In this document: piece by piece, positions 1 through 11,116 of the stretch
How the letters are laid out: each line of letters starts with the position of its first letter
Numbering within the stretch: position 1 is the first letter of the stretch
NCBI GenBank assembly: GCA_015680685.1
Contig: MNCI01018363.1
Coordinates: forward strand, 136,734-200,733
Direction of reading: 5' to 3'
DNA: 64,000 nt
Origin: Gnetum montanum
Taxonomy: Eukaryota > Streptophyta > Gnetopsida > Gnetales > Gnetaceae
Position numbers and translations under genes: made by a program
Notes under the pieces: generated by a model
Seen by the model: the letters and a program-made list of their open reading frames with translations, nothing else
Database searches by the model: none
What the model was told of the DNA's origin: nothing

Positions 1-208
1 TGCGCCCAGATGTGGAAGGAGAGTGTGAGTGATGAGATGAAGGAGAAGAGGAAGGGGATCCATCACCATGGCGATGTTTCTTACCTTCTCTTCAGCTGCT
101 TGGTCCCCAATCGTCGTGATGATCAAAATGTCTATCATTAGTGTGAGTAGTTGTTCCTGCCATGAACAGCTGGTGTTCACGGGAATTAGAGTCTGGAATA
201 TGTATCGT

Positions 209-703
209 TCATCTAAGGCCCTGATGCCTAACCTCTTCACTAGAGTGAGGAGGAGGAACATCATTTCCTAAGAAACCCATTGTGAGGGGTTCCTCATCTC
301 CTATTTCACTAATGACATGGGGAACCTTGCCCTTCAAGAGTGAATGTTGGCTCTCCTTCCTTGCATCCCGAATACGTTGGGCATTTGAGGGACGGTAATC
401 CCTTATGCGAGATATTCTAGCAACGTATTCAGCAAATAAGTCCTGCATGCCAATCTGTGCCAATTCACGGAGAAGCATGTTTGGAACGGATCAATCTGGT
501 GGTAAAACTATAATACCAAGCGAATCTCTCCAGCGCAACTGTTCATCCTGATGGAGGGTAAAAGTGTAATCAGGGATATACTCATCGGGATGAGTATAAG
601 TTATCGAATACTGTTTAGGACTTGGCTGATATGGGTTATGCGTATGATGCTGACTTTCTCCTGTATTGTCCTTAGGTGAGTTGATTGCATGAGAAGAAGT
701 CAT
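209..703 (-). pseudogene. Element A gag, N-terminal part, with in-frame stop
   Basis: The gag-type capsid precursor starts with an ATG at 703, about 125 bases after the primer site. One frame runs 703 to 209, broken by a TGA at 491-493 (likely from CGA) and ended by another stop at 209. The first 70 residues carry the block DYTFTLHQDEQLRWRD followed by an IVLPP tail. Element B has NFTFILHQDE.FRWRD and IVLPLE at the same place after its own start. Residues after the first stop (ELAQIGMQDLFAEYVARISR) align in order with B as well. The central capsid region and zinc knuckle would lie outside the window. It is non-functional as it stands. Lineage is certain from the match to B; the detailed function is inferred from position. 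Confidence 0.7.
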
Positions 704-828
704 TTCTAATGGTGTGATATTTACCGTTAATTAATGTTCTTAATTAACTAATTAACCCAAAGGTTCGTTGAGGTTCACAACGATGTGAAAGATATCCCTT
801 ATGTTAAATTCGCGTGAAAACACTTAGT

Positions 829-845
829 CCCCGGCAACGGCGCCA
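829..845 (-). other. Primer-binding site, perfect tRNA-Asp complement
   Basis: The plus strand reads CCCCGGCAACGGCGCCA, which equals the 3' end of plant tRNA-Asp(GUC) including CCA. On the element's strand this is the minus-strand primer site TGGCGCCGTTGCCGGGG, one base after the LTR end. This primer is characteristic of Athila-type Ty3/gypsy elements. Confidence 0.9.
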
Positions 846-846
846 A

Positions 847-1887
847 TGATGAGTTGCGAGGTACCCCTACACTCTACCATACGAATACAAGCGTACACAT
901 GCGATCCGGTCGAACTCCACAGACTAAATGCCTTAACACCACAAGAAACGCTTGGGGTTAATCATTCGTTGTCTTCCCAGGCTTGCTTGTATGTGTCATG
1001 GTGTATGGTTAAGCAAGTCTGAGGTATGTGATTTTTTTGGTATTTTCAGGTTTATCTCCTATGATATCAGAGGAAAGGGTTGAGAAACTAAGCTAACTCT
1101 AACTAAAGATCTAAGTCTAAATTAACTAGCGTCAGCATCCGCTCCCACTTACCAGACACACCCTGAACTATGCAACTGTGGCTTACCAAACGCTAACTGT
1201 TACTGGGATCATCACACGTAACGCAAGTGCTTGAAGTGGCCATACTGAGGCACCTATTTAGCTTAAGTGTGATAAGCAGCCGATTCCTTAGCTAGCCGTA
1301 CACACCCGTGGGTGCTTGTAACTAAGTCGTACTTATCACACGTTCTAGCCTAGCAATGAGCAGTCGATTCCTCAACTAGCCGTACACATTGGACTACCAC
1401 TGGGATTACCAAGCACAGAACCCTGGAATACGCTACTGGGTTACCAAGCAGCCAATGCTCATAGTTAAGTCGTACTCATGCGTTGCGGCAAGCATCCGAT
1501 TCCTTGATTAGCCGTACATGTCCGTAGATGCTCATAATCAAGTCGTACTTGCGTGCACTAGGAAAGCAGTAAACAAACAATAGTAAAACCATGTACTGTA
1601 AGGTTTATCCAATCAAGTTCGTCTTTATTGTTGTACACAACTTGGGTTCAGGTTTACAAGCTGCTCGAATAAAGAGCCGTTCACTCTATGACTCCTACTG
1701 CGGGCACATGGGATAAATTCTAACTCTGGAGTGATCAATCTGCCAGAGCTTCGCTACTTCTAGCTAGGATTGGGAAATGAGGGGAGTGCCGCCTCTTATT
1801 TATAAATATGGCGGCGGACCGCGATATCGTGTACGCGATATCGCATGGGATGTGATATCGCGGCACATGCAGGTCGTGTCATGTAAC
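847..1887 (-). repeat. 5' LTR of element A
   Basis: The LTR is bounded on the minus strand by TGTTACATGACA (1887) and ...CTCATCA (847), next to the primer site. A TATA box (TATAAATA, minus, complement of 1797-1804) lies about 85 bases from the U3 start, and upstream of it are three palindromes with a GATATC core (1820-1862). The interior holds repeated blocks with the core CGATTCCT and TAGCCGTAC. The outer boundary could be a few bases off because the other LTR is outside the window. Confidence 0.75.
1270..1560. repeat. Degenerate internal repeats in the A LTR
   Basis: Three imperfect copies of a block beginning AGC..CGATTCCT and continuing TAGCCGTACA start near 1276, 1359 and 1492. Each is paired with a partly inverted tail (AAGTCGTACTT). 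Spacing varies from 80 to 130 bases. They lie in the R/U5 side of the LTR and probably arose by local duplication. Confidence 0.6.
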
Positions 1888-1911
1888 ACTCGATGTGCTA
1901 GGTTAGCTACT
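1881..1911. repeat. 31-bp perfect direct repeat, copy 1 (copy 2 at 2716-2746)
   Basis: The 31 bases from ATGTAACACTCG to GGTTAGCTACT recur without a mismatch at 2716-2746. Copy 1 spans the outer tip of the A LTR and its flank; copy 2 is inside the extra ORF region of B. The surrounding sequence is old and diverged, so a perfect copy suggests a recent templated insertion. Confidence 0.85.
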
Positions 1912-2231
1912 TGCAATGGTGAAAACAATATCAATCTCTATTTTCAATCATAAACTATGTCCAACTACAATTCACTCGAAGAAAGACACTGTACAACTGC
2001 TTAAGACCATACTATGGGAATTCACGTTGTTGCTAAGGCTATGAAAACAAACTGTAAGAGTTTAGTTAAGGATGGAATGAAAAGCTATGGATTGTGCATC
2101 CAAATGAAAGTATTTATAGGATTTCACACATCCTGAGACATCACATCAATGATGAAGTAGCATGTACCACAACATCTTGTCTATGACATCATTGCTACGA
2201 TATTGCATCTCAAAACAATTTGACTTTATCA
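1912..2231 (-). repeat. 3' LTR remnant of element B
   Basis: This aligns base by base, with many substitutions, to the U3 end of B's 5' LTR. Shared landmarks are a run about CACTATGGG.ATTCA, AAGGATGGAATGAAAAG, GTATTTATAGG and TGACTTTAT at the tip. The remainder of this LTR lies beyond the inserted element A. Confidence 0.75.
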
Positions 2232-2240
2232 TACCCCCAC
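2232..2240 (-). other. Polypurine tract of element B
   Basis: The minus strand reads GTGGGGGTA directly before the LTR start TGATAAAG. Element D has the same arrangement (GGGGGTA before TGATGAATC). This is the plus-strand primer for reverse transcription. Confidence 0.75.
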
Positions 2241-2445
2241 AACTAACTAGAAACTCTTCCTCAAGTTAAAATAAAATGAGAATATAGTTCTTTACAAAAT
2301 TGGAAGGTAGACTTGATTGTACATTACTTTCTAACTATTTACATGACTTAGAATGTTGTAGTGTTGTTTGTACAAAATATAACATAGTTACATGACAAGA
2401 TGAACAAAATAAAATAAAATAAAACTTGAAGTAGCTTGATGTAGC

Positions 2446-5227
2446 TCATGTTCCAAGCAATGGAGACTCTTCCATCAGCTTCTTTCCTTTTTCATCAAGA
2501 TTTTTGAATTGGTATCTATTAAGGAGTGCATGAAGCATTACTTTCTCTATTCTTGGATCATGTACTGTCCATGCTTGTTGTACGATGTTGGATGGAGCAG
2601 GTACACCCCATGGGTAAGGTAGCGATAGAAGCATTTTGTTGGCCTTTATGTACAATGCTACAAATGGTCATCTCTCTTCTTCAAAAGCTCTAGTTGTCCT
2701 TCTTAGCTCTTGCTAATGTAACACTCGATGTGCTAGGTTAGCTACTATATCCTTCTGGCCTTGGTAGCTAGCTTTGATAATCTTGAGTTCAGAGTTTTCC
2801 ACATGTAATTTTTGTAATGCATCCTTTCGATCAACAAAATCCTTCTCATACATTACATAGACTACCGCTACCTACTACTCTGACTTGTTCTATGGACTAC
2901 CTGTTGTTAACATGGCCAAGTTAGCATAACAAAGGTTCACTAGCCCATGTATTCTATCAAGTCTTTGATCTATAGGTTTTTATTTTCTACCTCAACTTGA
3001 TGAACATGGACAAGACTATCCAAGATGGGTTATTAATCTATATTTTGAGTAGAGATGGAACTAATTTTGGCCTTCACCATCCAGATTTATTTTTCATTGA
3101 TTTATTTATACATGCTCATGTGCTCTTTGAAATGCTCTTTGATTCATTCATGTTTCTTGGCCACATTTGGTCATGCACTAGTTTCAATTATGGACTTTTG
3201 GTGAATGGAGTGGATCACTTCCATTGATAGGGTTCTATTTTCTTAGGCCAAGTGACTCATATCCTGGTTAACATGAACTAGTTATTCATAGAGCTATTGG
3301 TTGCTATCCTCAAGAACATTCTTTTGCTTCTCAATGTTTCTCAATTGATCATTGTTAGTAGTTAATTGTTTATTTTCTTCTTGTAAGGTTGTAATAGCTT
3401 TAACATGTGCGTACATTCATGCCTTATTAGTAGATGCATCTCACACTACCGTCTCCTTCTCTTTCTCCATTCTCATGTTATGGTCAATCAACCACCTCAC
3501 ATGGTTAGTTGTATCCAATTGGTCTAGTGCTATGAATTATGTTGGGTCTCTTTGTTTAGCTCTTATGGTGGCCAATTCTTCTTACAACCTCTACACTTCA
3601 TTCTCTACATTCTTAGCTATTGTTTCATCCATGACCAACTTTTCTTTTGTGGCTATCAAATCAAACTATACTATAGTGATATGAAAAATATTTTGTATCA
3701 CTTGATCTATCTGTAGTAGTTTATCCAAATTATCTTCATTCTTTGCATGCGTCATTGAGGTTTTAACAAGCATTTGAGCATCCCATTCACTAGAGATACG
3801 AGTTGGTGGTAAAACAAGTATGTTTAAGGATTCCTTGATGTCGTCAGTAATGGCCTTTGCAGGTCTTATTGCATCCTAGTGTTGCATGATCGTAATAGTG
3901 GCATCTTCACCACTTTCAAGCATGACTTGGAATAATGTATAATTTTTGCATATCTATTGTATTCAATCATCCTATTATCCTACTTGAGGTTATTCTTTCC
4001 CATTGGCTAGGTTTATGAATACTATGGTCCATGTAGAGCTCTCGCATACTTTGTACAAATTGGTCACTTCCCTTGTTCCCCAACTTATTATTTTCGCAAT
4101 ATACTTTAGATGGCTCATAGATGGTCAATAGTCTTGTGATGATGGTGATGATACTTCTTTCATTTTTTGCTATTATTGCTATTGCTCAACTTGGGGTTCA
4201 CTACTAGGTTGTGCTTGTAGTTGCTAACTAGTAGCTAGAATGCTACCAGTAAAAGTGGTACTTGTAGCTCCCTTGGTGCCTAATGATTTTTCCACTTGGT
4301 CATTATTTGGTGGCACAAACTTGAACATTTTTACATAATAATCATTCTAGGCCTTCATAGAAACATCATTGGTGTGACCTAGGATCCTAGGTTGCTTGCA
4401 TAGCTTCCTGATAAAACAAAGAATGGAAGTGTTAGCTTCCTTACCTTCTTTTCTTCAAACTATCTTTGAATATCGAGGAAGAATAAATGGGAAATGTTAA
4501 CATTAAATTTTTCCATTAGAATGGCACTTCTTCTAGCCACATATGTGGATATCCTATTGATCCTCTTTATTGGAAAGAAGTGGTCGATGGGTTTAAAGTA
4601 TATATTTTCCTTAGCTGTGAGCTTACTATAATCTTTGTCCATTTTACCATATGCCCCTTGCAACCACATCCATTTAGCATTAGTATCAAATATTGTTGAG
4701 ATTGGTGCCACATTTGCCCCTTCATTTGGGATGTTGAGGGCCTTGGTGATTACCTCTACTAAGAAAGGTACAAAGACTCCTTTTATTTGGAATGTTGCAT
4801 CAACTTGTTTATTTTTCCAAAATTGGTACATTTCTTCTAAGTACCATTTACCATTGTTAGATAATGTAGCCCATAAAGAAGACTCTTAAAGTTGCATCTT
4901 CATTACTTCTAGAGAAAATTCCATGAAAGAACCAAATTTTAGTTCAACAATGACTATAAACATGATAAATGTTTCTTTTATGACCTAAAGGCATTTCGGT
5001 GACAACATAAGGTGCTATCCTTGTTCAAGTACTTGTGGAACTTTTGCCTCTCCTTGGGCTAAGTGCTCTATGGAAAGAGTCTATTGATGAATGCTATATC
5101 ATTGAGCCTCCTACTCTACATGTTTTGCTTGGGGATTTTGTTCTTCTACTTTGCCTCTCCTATAACCTCTTGGTCTCTTGCTTCCATGCTGGGAAGGTCC
5201 TTTAGCAATTGATCTCTTTGGGACCAT
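2446..5227 (-). pseudogene. Extra ORF (ORF2) of element B, unknown function
   Basis: This is a broken frame of about 2.8 kb between the spacer and the polypurine tract, in the same sense as gag. It begins MVPKRSIAKGPSQHGSKRPRG-like (basic), then a block GKWYLEEMYQFWKNKQ with a long open part at 4831-4460, then YFKPIDHFF..., then a Gln-rich linker and a long charged, probably coiled-coil stretch (about 3780-3350). It ends with a block MLLSLPYPWGVPAPSN and a stop at 2446. The same blocks in the same order occur in elements H and E. I do not recognise a known domain. Position between pol and LTR recalls env-like ORFs of Athila, but I see no signal peptide or membrane segment. A 31-bp insertion interrupts it at 2716. 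Confidence 0.65.
2716..2746. repeat. 31-bp perfect direct repeat, copy 2
   Basis: This is identical to 1881-1911. Homologous positions in element H do not contain this sequence, so it looks inserted here. Confidence 0.8.
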
Positions 5228-8200
5228 CTACAATCATAAGGAGTTTTGGAATTATTATATTATTTACATCAATTCTTAATAGTTTTTATCTTCATCATAT
5301 CCTTGGTTGGATTAAGTTCTTAACTTATCATGATTTTAGAGTTAGAAAAAATTTCAAAAAGAAGCCCCTTAGGTGCTATATCATTACTTACTTATGGCCT
5401 TATACAATTATTATGTTCTTACTTATCATGGCTTAAAATAGTTGGTATGATCCATTAGCAGAATTATCTAAGTATTTCTAGCCTAAGTGACCTAAGGTTG
5501 ATTAATTATTACTAAGGTTCTCATTTTCTAAGCATTAGAAAAATTTTAGCTTAAATTTTTTGATGTTAGCATAGTGTATCCCACAAGACTAAGTTGAGTG
5601 CTCCAAAATCAACAAGGTTAAAAAATTTTAAAAATCATAGCTATCGGGTTGAAGTTATGGCCTTGGGAAGTTGGTGTGCAAGAGCTTTGAGAAGAAAAAC
5701 TATAAAAAATTCTTTTACTTCAAATGAGAGGAATGAAAAATTCCAATAACTCCCATGCATATATATACTATTTCTATTTGCGCGACATTGTAGATGCAAA
5801 ATCATAGGAGCTACAACATTGTAACTACAATGTCACCATCAAAATTTTCAAATTTTTTATTGCATTTTTTGGGAAAAAATTGAGTCAAATGAAATGTTTG
5901 GAAGATGTGAAGCTTGTCCAAAGGGCTTTGGGCCATTATTGATGCACAATTTTCAAAAATTTGAGATTCAAAGTTCATAAGAAAGGAATCTTGGGCAATG
6001 AAATGTTATTGAATGGATAGGGGATCGGTTATGAATTTCAAATGTATGAATAGATTTTTTGATGATATGGGAAGTATTTATTGGATCTTGATGATTTTAG
6101 AAGGCATAAGATGATGTGGAATTACTTGCTAAGTATGAAATACAAGAGTTATACAAGTGAGTCCTCTGCAAATTAGGCTCCAACCCTTAGTGCCCTTGTA
6201 AAACCATGTCTAAAAGTTTCCTTAGGTACTAAAGGAGTTGAATGTAAGACATACTTATCTAACAAAACACACATGTTAATATCACCAGATTGGAAAATTG
6301 ACACTATATTATACAAAATCATAAAGTTATGATTAAATATACAGTGTGGTGGGATGGAATATAGAAGAGATTGCTAAAAATTGGAATATGAGGTGTCTTA
6401 CCATAGGCATAATAAATTCATGTGTGTAATCCATGGTTAAAGTAATCATTAGCCCTTCTTTCCAAGATTCAAACCAACTCCAAACCACTTTCTAGTAACA
6501 TCACACTGTTTCATCTCTAGGATTCATAACCATAATAGTACCATTATTGCAATGAGTATTACCACTTGGAATGTTGTTTTAAGGAGTTTATTAATTGTAA
6601 TCTTATTTTTTTCATAGATTCTTGAGAAGTCATCAACCTTCAGACACCGGTAACATGTCTTCCTAGTGGAAGCCCCAAAAATTTGTAACATGCATAGATT
6701 TTATTTTAACTATGTCAACATTACCAAAGGACTACCTGTAGGCATGGGTAACATGTCTTTCTAGTGACATGGTAAGGCAACACTTATTGTACTCTTACTT
6801 CCATTTTTCATTAGATCTAGAAGGATAAAATACATCTATAGTAAAAAGATAGAACTCATAGTAGTGATCCAAAGAATCCACAAGTTCTCTTGATTTCACA
6901 CTCTTTGCATCCCCACTTAGTTCTTCACTCTTCTAGTGAGGCATAATGATCATAAGTTTATTCTTAGTTTTATTGTGAGAAGAATACCATTATGGCCATG
7001 GTAAGAACCTCTTATTATTGAAATGGTTGGATGGATGTTATGGTCTCACTATATAAGTAATCAGTTTCTTTATGGTTGATAATATAGAGAAATATTCACC
7101 TTATTGAGACTAAATCTTGCTTTATTTGGTGTGTCTTATTAGAAAATTAAAAAAAATATGTACAAGAAAAAATATTTTCACAGTATAGAAAAATTGTAAA
7201 AGATAGTAAAAATTGAAAAAATATTAAGAATAAGAAAAGTATAAAGAAAATGTAAAAATTTCAAATAACAAAAAAGGGATTAAGAATTAAAAAAGTATAA
7301 AAGAATGAGAAGATATCAAAGAATATGAAAAAGTATCATGAAAAGAAAAAGGTATAACCAAAATTATAAACCAAAAAAATTAGAAAACAAAAAAAGTTAA
7401 AAAGCACTTATTAATTGCTAAGTTAGGATAAGGCATCTCTCCCATGAAATAACTCATGGATGAGTGTTCGAAAAATGAACCCTAGATACCTTCGATGATA
7501 AACTCTAGGTTTCTCACTTACCATCCTTAGTGATTTAGTTTTTCGATTATTGTCCTAAGTAATCTTGATGGTAATCTAATTTTGATATTTTGAGGATATA
7601 TATATTGTTGGACTAGATGGTCTTTGCATATCAGAAGGTCCAACTATACCTTCTTTTTTATTCTTCAATTCATATTTTAAGTTCTCATTTTCCTTATTTT
7701 TTGGTGTATGATCATGGTTTATGACATTCTTTTGTGAGTTCTTATTTTGGATCATTTTCTCAGAATAGGAGTTAATAAGTAAGTTAGACTATTCCATGCA
7801 TGTTTGGGACAATTTTAAATTCTCAATTTGCAGGCACTTGGTGTCTTTTAGTTTAGTAGTCCATACTTCTTTTTCACACACTTATTTCTCACATCTATTG
7901 TGGGCTATCATATGGATTATGTTGACATTTTGAAGTGTTGATCCACAACTACACCCTTCTTAATCATTAGTAATGCATGGAATATTTTGTGTATGTATGG
8001 CTCCTTACTTATCATCCTTAGAAATTTTAATATATAAGTCTCTCATTCTTAACTTAGCATCTACAATGCTAAGCCATGCTCTCTCCATAATGATAGGAAA
8101 TTCATTGTCATCATTCTCTACATCAATGACCAAAAAAGTTGCTGGATACAACCACCCATTAATGGTAGTCATCACATATTCTATCTGGTCACAAAGGAAT

Positions 8201-8230
8201 GGTAACAGATTTTCCTACTATCTCTAAATT
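5228..8230. other. Non-coding spacer of element B
   Basis: No coding frame is supported here. The stretch 7140-7400 is very A-rich on the plus strand with many AAAGTATAAA-like runs. The same kind of pyrimidine-rich (element sense) stretch follows the coding part in D (51950-52100) and H. A 21-base block AGGCATGGGTAACATGTCTTT near 6739-6761 is unchanged in H (about 21578-21600) and D (reverse, about 52620-52642). A weaker second copy lies near 6640-6665. Confidence 0.6.
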
Positions 8231-8420
8231 TTTGTTGCACTTCTTTAAGAGTGGTAGGTTTCATGCCTTAAATATTTCTTGAAAGATCAAATTTACTTTG
8301 AAACTTGAGTCTAGTAGAGCCTTTCATGATGAATTTCTAGCTACTTGTAAATGAATCAAAGGAATTCCTAGATCAATTCTTTTCATAGGGAGTGTTCCTA
8401 CCTTAATCTAGTTTGATACT
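8180..8420 (-). pseudogene. Element B aspartic protease fragment
   Basis: On the minus strand a segment reads KALLDSSFKVNLI after IPLIHLQVARNSS, and continues QEIFKA...NLP. This is the active-site region of retroviral-type aspartic proteases, normally ALLDTGSxxNLI; the catalytic Asp is kept and the Gly of D-S/T-G is Ser. Stops occur just before and after. It follows gag, as expected for a gag-pro unit, and is not followed by a reverse transcriptase. Confidence 0.55.
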
Positions 8421-8964
8421 ATATCTGTTAGCATGACAGTTTTTGAGTTCTTGATTTGGTTGTTTTGGAAGCATGGTATTGGTAGGAGGATCATTCATTG
8501 AAGAAACTTGTCTCAATGAAGTCCTAATTCTACTAGCCTTTTCTAGACTCCTAAATAAAGGACATTTACTTGATTTTTATTTAGTATTTTTGGTATGATC
8601 CTCTCTTTGACATTAACTGCCCTTGCAACACTTCTTTGTTGAGGTCGTGATGGTAATTCTCCCTACATTGGAGGTGGTGGCATTGGCGGCAAAGAATTGG
8701 AAAGGGGATTTGATGGGCCAGCTATTGGAAGAGATGCATAAGGATTGTGATCCATCCTTTGTGTTGTAGGCCTATAGTATTCTGGTGGATAATAAGAAGA
8801 AGAATTTTAAACTAAAGCATTCCCAAGAGATATTGGATGGTGAACATAATATCCATAAGGGTCTAGTTGCTTGTATGGATATTGTTGCCTTGGCCATGGC
8901 ATTACCTACATCTATGGTTGCTACCACTACTAATATTGTTCCAATGGTTGAGGGTAAGCTCTTC

Positions 8965-10971
8965 TTAGGTGATATGTTCATTGAAAAGGTTGCTTGATAT
9001 TACCTTGAGGACAAGGTGGCCTTTTGGATATCTTCTTTTTGACAAAGATTGGATTGAGTGCATATACCACAGATTCTTGCAAGTGAACCATAACAAGGTA
9101 ACATCCCTTAGGATGTTCATACTAGTACATATTGCATCTTTCCTCTTCCTTTGAACTGGAGTCAGTATATTCTTCAATTGTAGCAACTTTTCCTTTGTGC
9201 TTATAACTTTATTATTCATAATCTCTTTCTTCTTCCTTTCCTTACCCTTGTTAAGTGCTTGTTTGGTCTTTTCTTTCACAATATTTAGGGTTGTAGAAAA
9301 TTTTTCATCCACTGAATCCCACAATTTCTCTATCTTAGTTGCTATATCATTTATTTATTTTTGGATAAGTAGAATCTTTCCTTGGATAACATCTTCCAAG
9401 ATTTCATCCTCTTGCTTGTCACATATTCTTACATAGCATTTCCTTATTGATGGATCTTTATTATATTCTTTAACCGACTCTCTCTTCTTGATTTTTCCTT
9501 CCTCTTTCACTACCTAATCAGTTAATCTTTAAATTCAGTGGGTGGTCATCTTTGATAGTCATCCTTGGCATAAATCCTAAGGGTCTCTCTAGTTTTTTTC
9601 CTTAACCCATCTACTATGTATCTTAGTTGTTCCTTTTGTAAGAATCCATGGCCTAGGCACCTATGTAGAAGTGAATAGTATTTTTTCATTATCTCATCAA
9701 GGCATTTGTGGGTTCCATGTTTCCATCCTTGGATCAACTTTCTTAAGCTTGATACTCATGAGTAAGTTTGATATTTATCATTGAAGAGTTCTAGCATGAT
9801 ATTCTATCTTCGAATTGATTTTGGTTCTAGGAATCTATAGTATCTTTTTACCTCCTTAACGAGTATCTTTAGGAATAACTTTAGTTTCTGTCAATTGCTT
9901 TTGATGTTTTGGAGAGCACAGGCATAATGTTTTGGAGACATTATATCCACCCTCAAATCTAGGCATGTTGTTCATATCTAGCCACTTAATGTGATTTTTC
10001 CTTATGTGCCTTGTTAAAATGTAAATTTCCTTCCTAATTTTTATCATGCTACGAGTGGCCAATAGGGGTTCTTCATAGTGATCTAGTTCATAGGCTCTAT
10101 TGTAGCAATGAACCCTTATATGCAAATAATGGCTACTTTCTTCATATCTGATCTTATGACTTCTTCATTCATAATCATCTTCTTCATTATCAAGATATAT
10201 TCTTCTATGCTCATGTCTCTCACCATCCCTTTGTTTGTCCATGTCATGGTTTACGTATTGATGTTCCTTCTTGTTAGACTCTACAAATGAGTATGAGAAG
10301 GTGAAGAAAGCAATTGGAAAATGGTGTCATATGGTTTTCATTTGATGACTCCTTGATTCATTCTCCTTTGGCTCATCAGAAGCTCTAGACCTTGAGCTCT
10401 ACCTATATCTTGAGTCTTTTGCATTCCTTCTAGGGTCCTCTACAAGAGTTAACTTTAGCTTTGTACTTATAGGATTTTCAATACGTATAACTGGTGTGTG
10501 AGAGTCGGTTCTTTAAAGTTGATATAATTTACCAGCTTGGAGTGAGGTATCTTTAATTTCCTCCAAGAAAATTGTCTAAGGAGCTTTATTTTACTTCTCT
10601 TATTCATATTGGGCTTTCCTAATAGCATCTCATTTTACCTGAGCCTTTGTTGGCTAGTATAACCTGGTCATGTATTTTGTAACTACATATCCTTATTATT
10701 CATGACTTAGGTTGGCCTTCTTGAGGATTGCTTGAAACATTAGTGGTATGGAGCATTCTAATGGTAGGACTATATTTCCCTGCACATCCCTCCATCTAAA
10801 TTATTCATCTTGATGAAGGATGAATGTAAAGTTAGGATAGTACAGATCATTATTAGCATATGAAACTCTTGTTTGCATTAGTGCACTCCAGTCTTTGTTA
10901 TCATGATTTATATCATAACGTTTCTATAGTTCTCTTATAGGTGACATCGTTTCTCTCTATGTTGAAGCCAT
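8965..10971 (-). pseudogene. Element B gag
   Basis: The gag-like capsid precursor starts with ATG at 10971. Near the N-terminus is TRVSYANNDLYYPNFTFILHQDE followed by FRWRD, shared with A and D. A second block has HIKWLDMNNMPRFEGGYN (within 10125-9856), matched in D by HIKQLDMDNISKFRGGYN. A third (9737-9546) has QGWKHGTH, YYSLLHRCLGHGF and YIVDGLRKKTRETL. It matches D's capsid segment and resembles the Retrotrans_gag fold (QxxxESLxxYxxRYxxL..C). A Lys-rich tail follows (9324-8965). Many stops and at least one frame change make it non-functional. Confidence 0.65.
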
Positions 10972-11097
10972 GTTATAGTTTTAATGCTTAACATATGTGT
11001 ATGTTAATAAAATTATTTAAAGATTATAAAGATTTACTTTATGGTTCTTAATACAATGAACTTTGTAAGATCAATTACTTAGCACACATTGACACAT

Positions 11098-11114
11098 CCC
11101 TAACAATGGCACCA
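11098..11114 (-). other. Decayed tRNA-Asp primer site of element B
   Basis: The plus strand reads CCCTAACAATGGCACCA. Compared with the perfect site at 829-845 it has five differences, all transitions that fit loss of methylated cytosines. It lies about two bases from the 5' LTR. Confidence 0.75.
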
Positions 11115-11116
11115 AT

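Larger units (their letters stand above)
1..1887 (-). mobile_element. Element A: partial Ty3/gypsy LTR retrotransposon (5' end)
   Basis: Reading on the minus strand, this is the 5' end of an LTR retrotransposon: LTR (1887 to 847), one spacer base, a primer-binding site (845-829), a leader, then the N-terminal part of gag (from 703). The rest of the element lies left of the window. The LTR ends TG...CA. The gag fragment shares the motif TFxLHQDExxRWRD with gag of element B, so A and B belong to one lineage. The tRNA-Asp primer site is typical of the Athila/Tat branch of Ty3/gypsy. A appears to be inserted in the 3' LTR of B, because B's LTR resumes directly to its right. This is the best preserved copy of its family here (its primer site is perfect). 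Confidence 0.8.

Noticed and set aside
829-845. A tRNA-Asp gene
   Set aside because: Only the 17 bases of the acceptor end are present, next to an LTR; this is a primer-binding site.
3352-3684. 110-codon plus-strand frame
   Set aside because: It is antisense to the coiled-coil part of the B extra ORF and has no supporting motif.
4635-4889. Plus-strand frame opposite the B extra ORF
   Set aside because: The minus-strand frame has conserved blocks in two other elements; this is its shadow.
2446-5227. Envelope gene of an endogenous virus
   Set aside because: Position fits, but there is no signal peptide, no membrane segment and no glycosylated ectodomain pattern; coiled-coil and basic regions argue against it.
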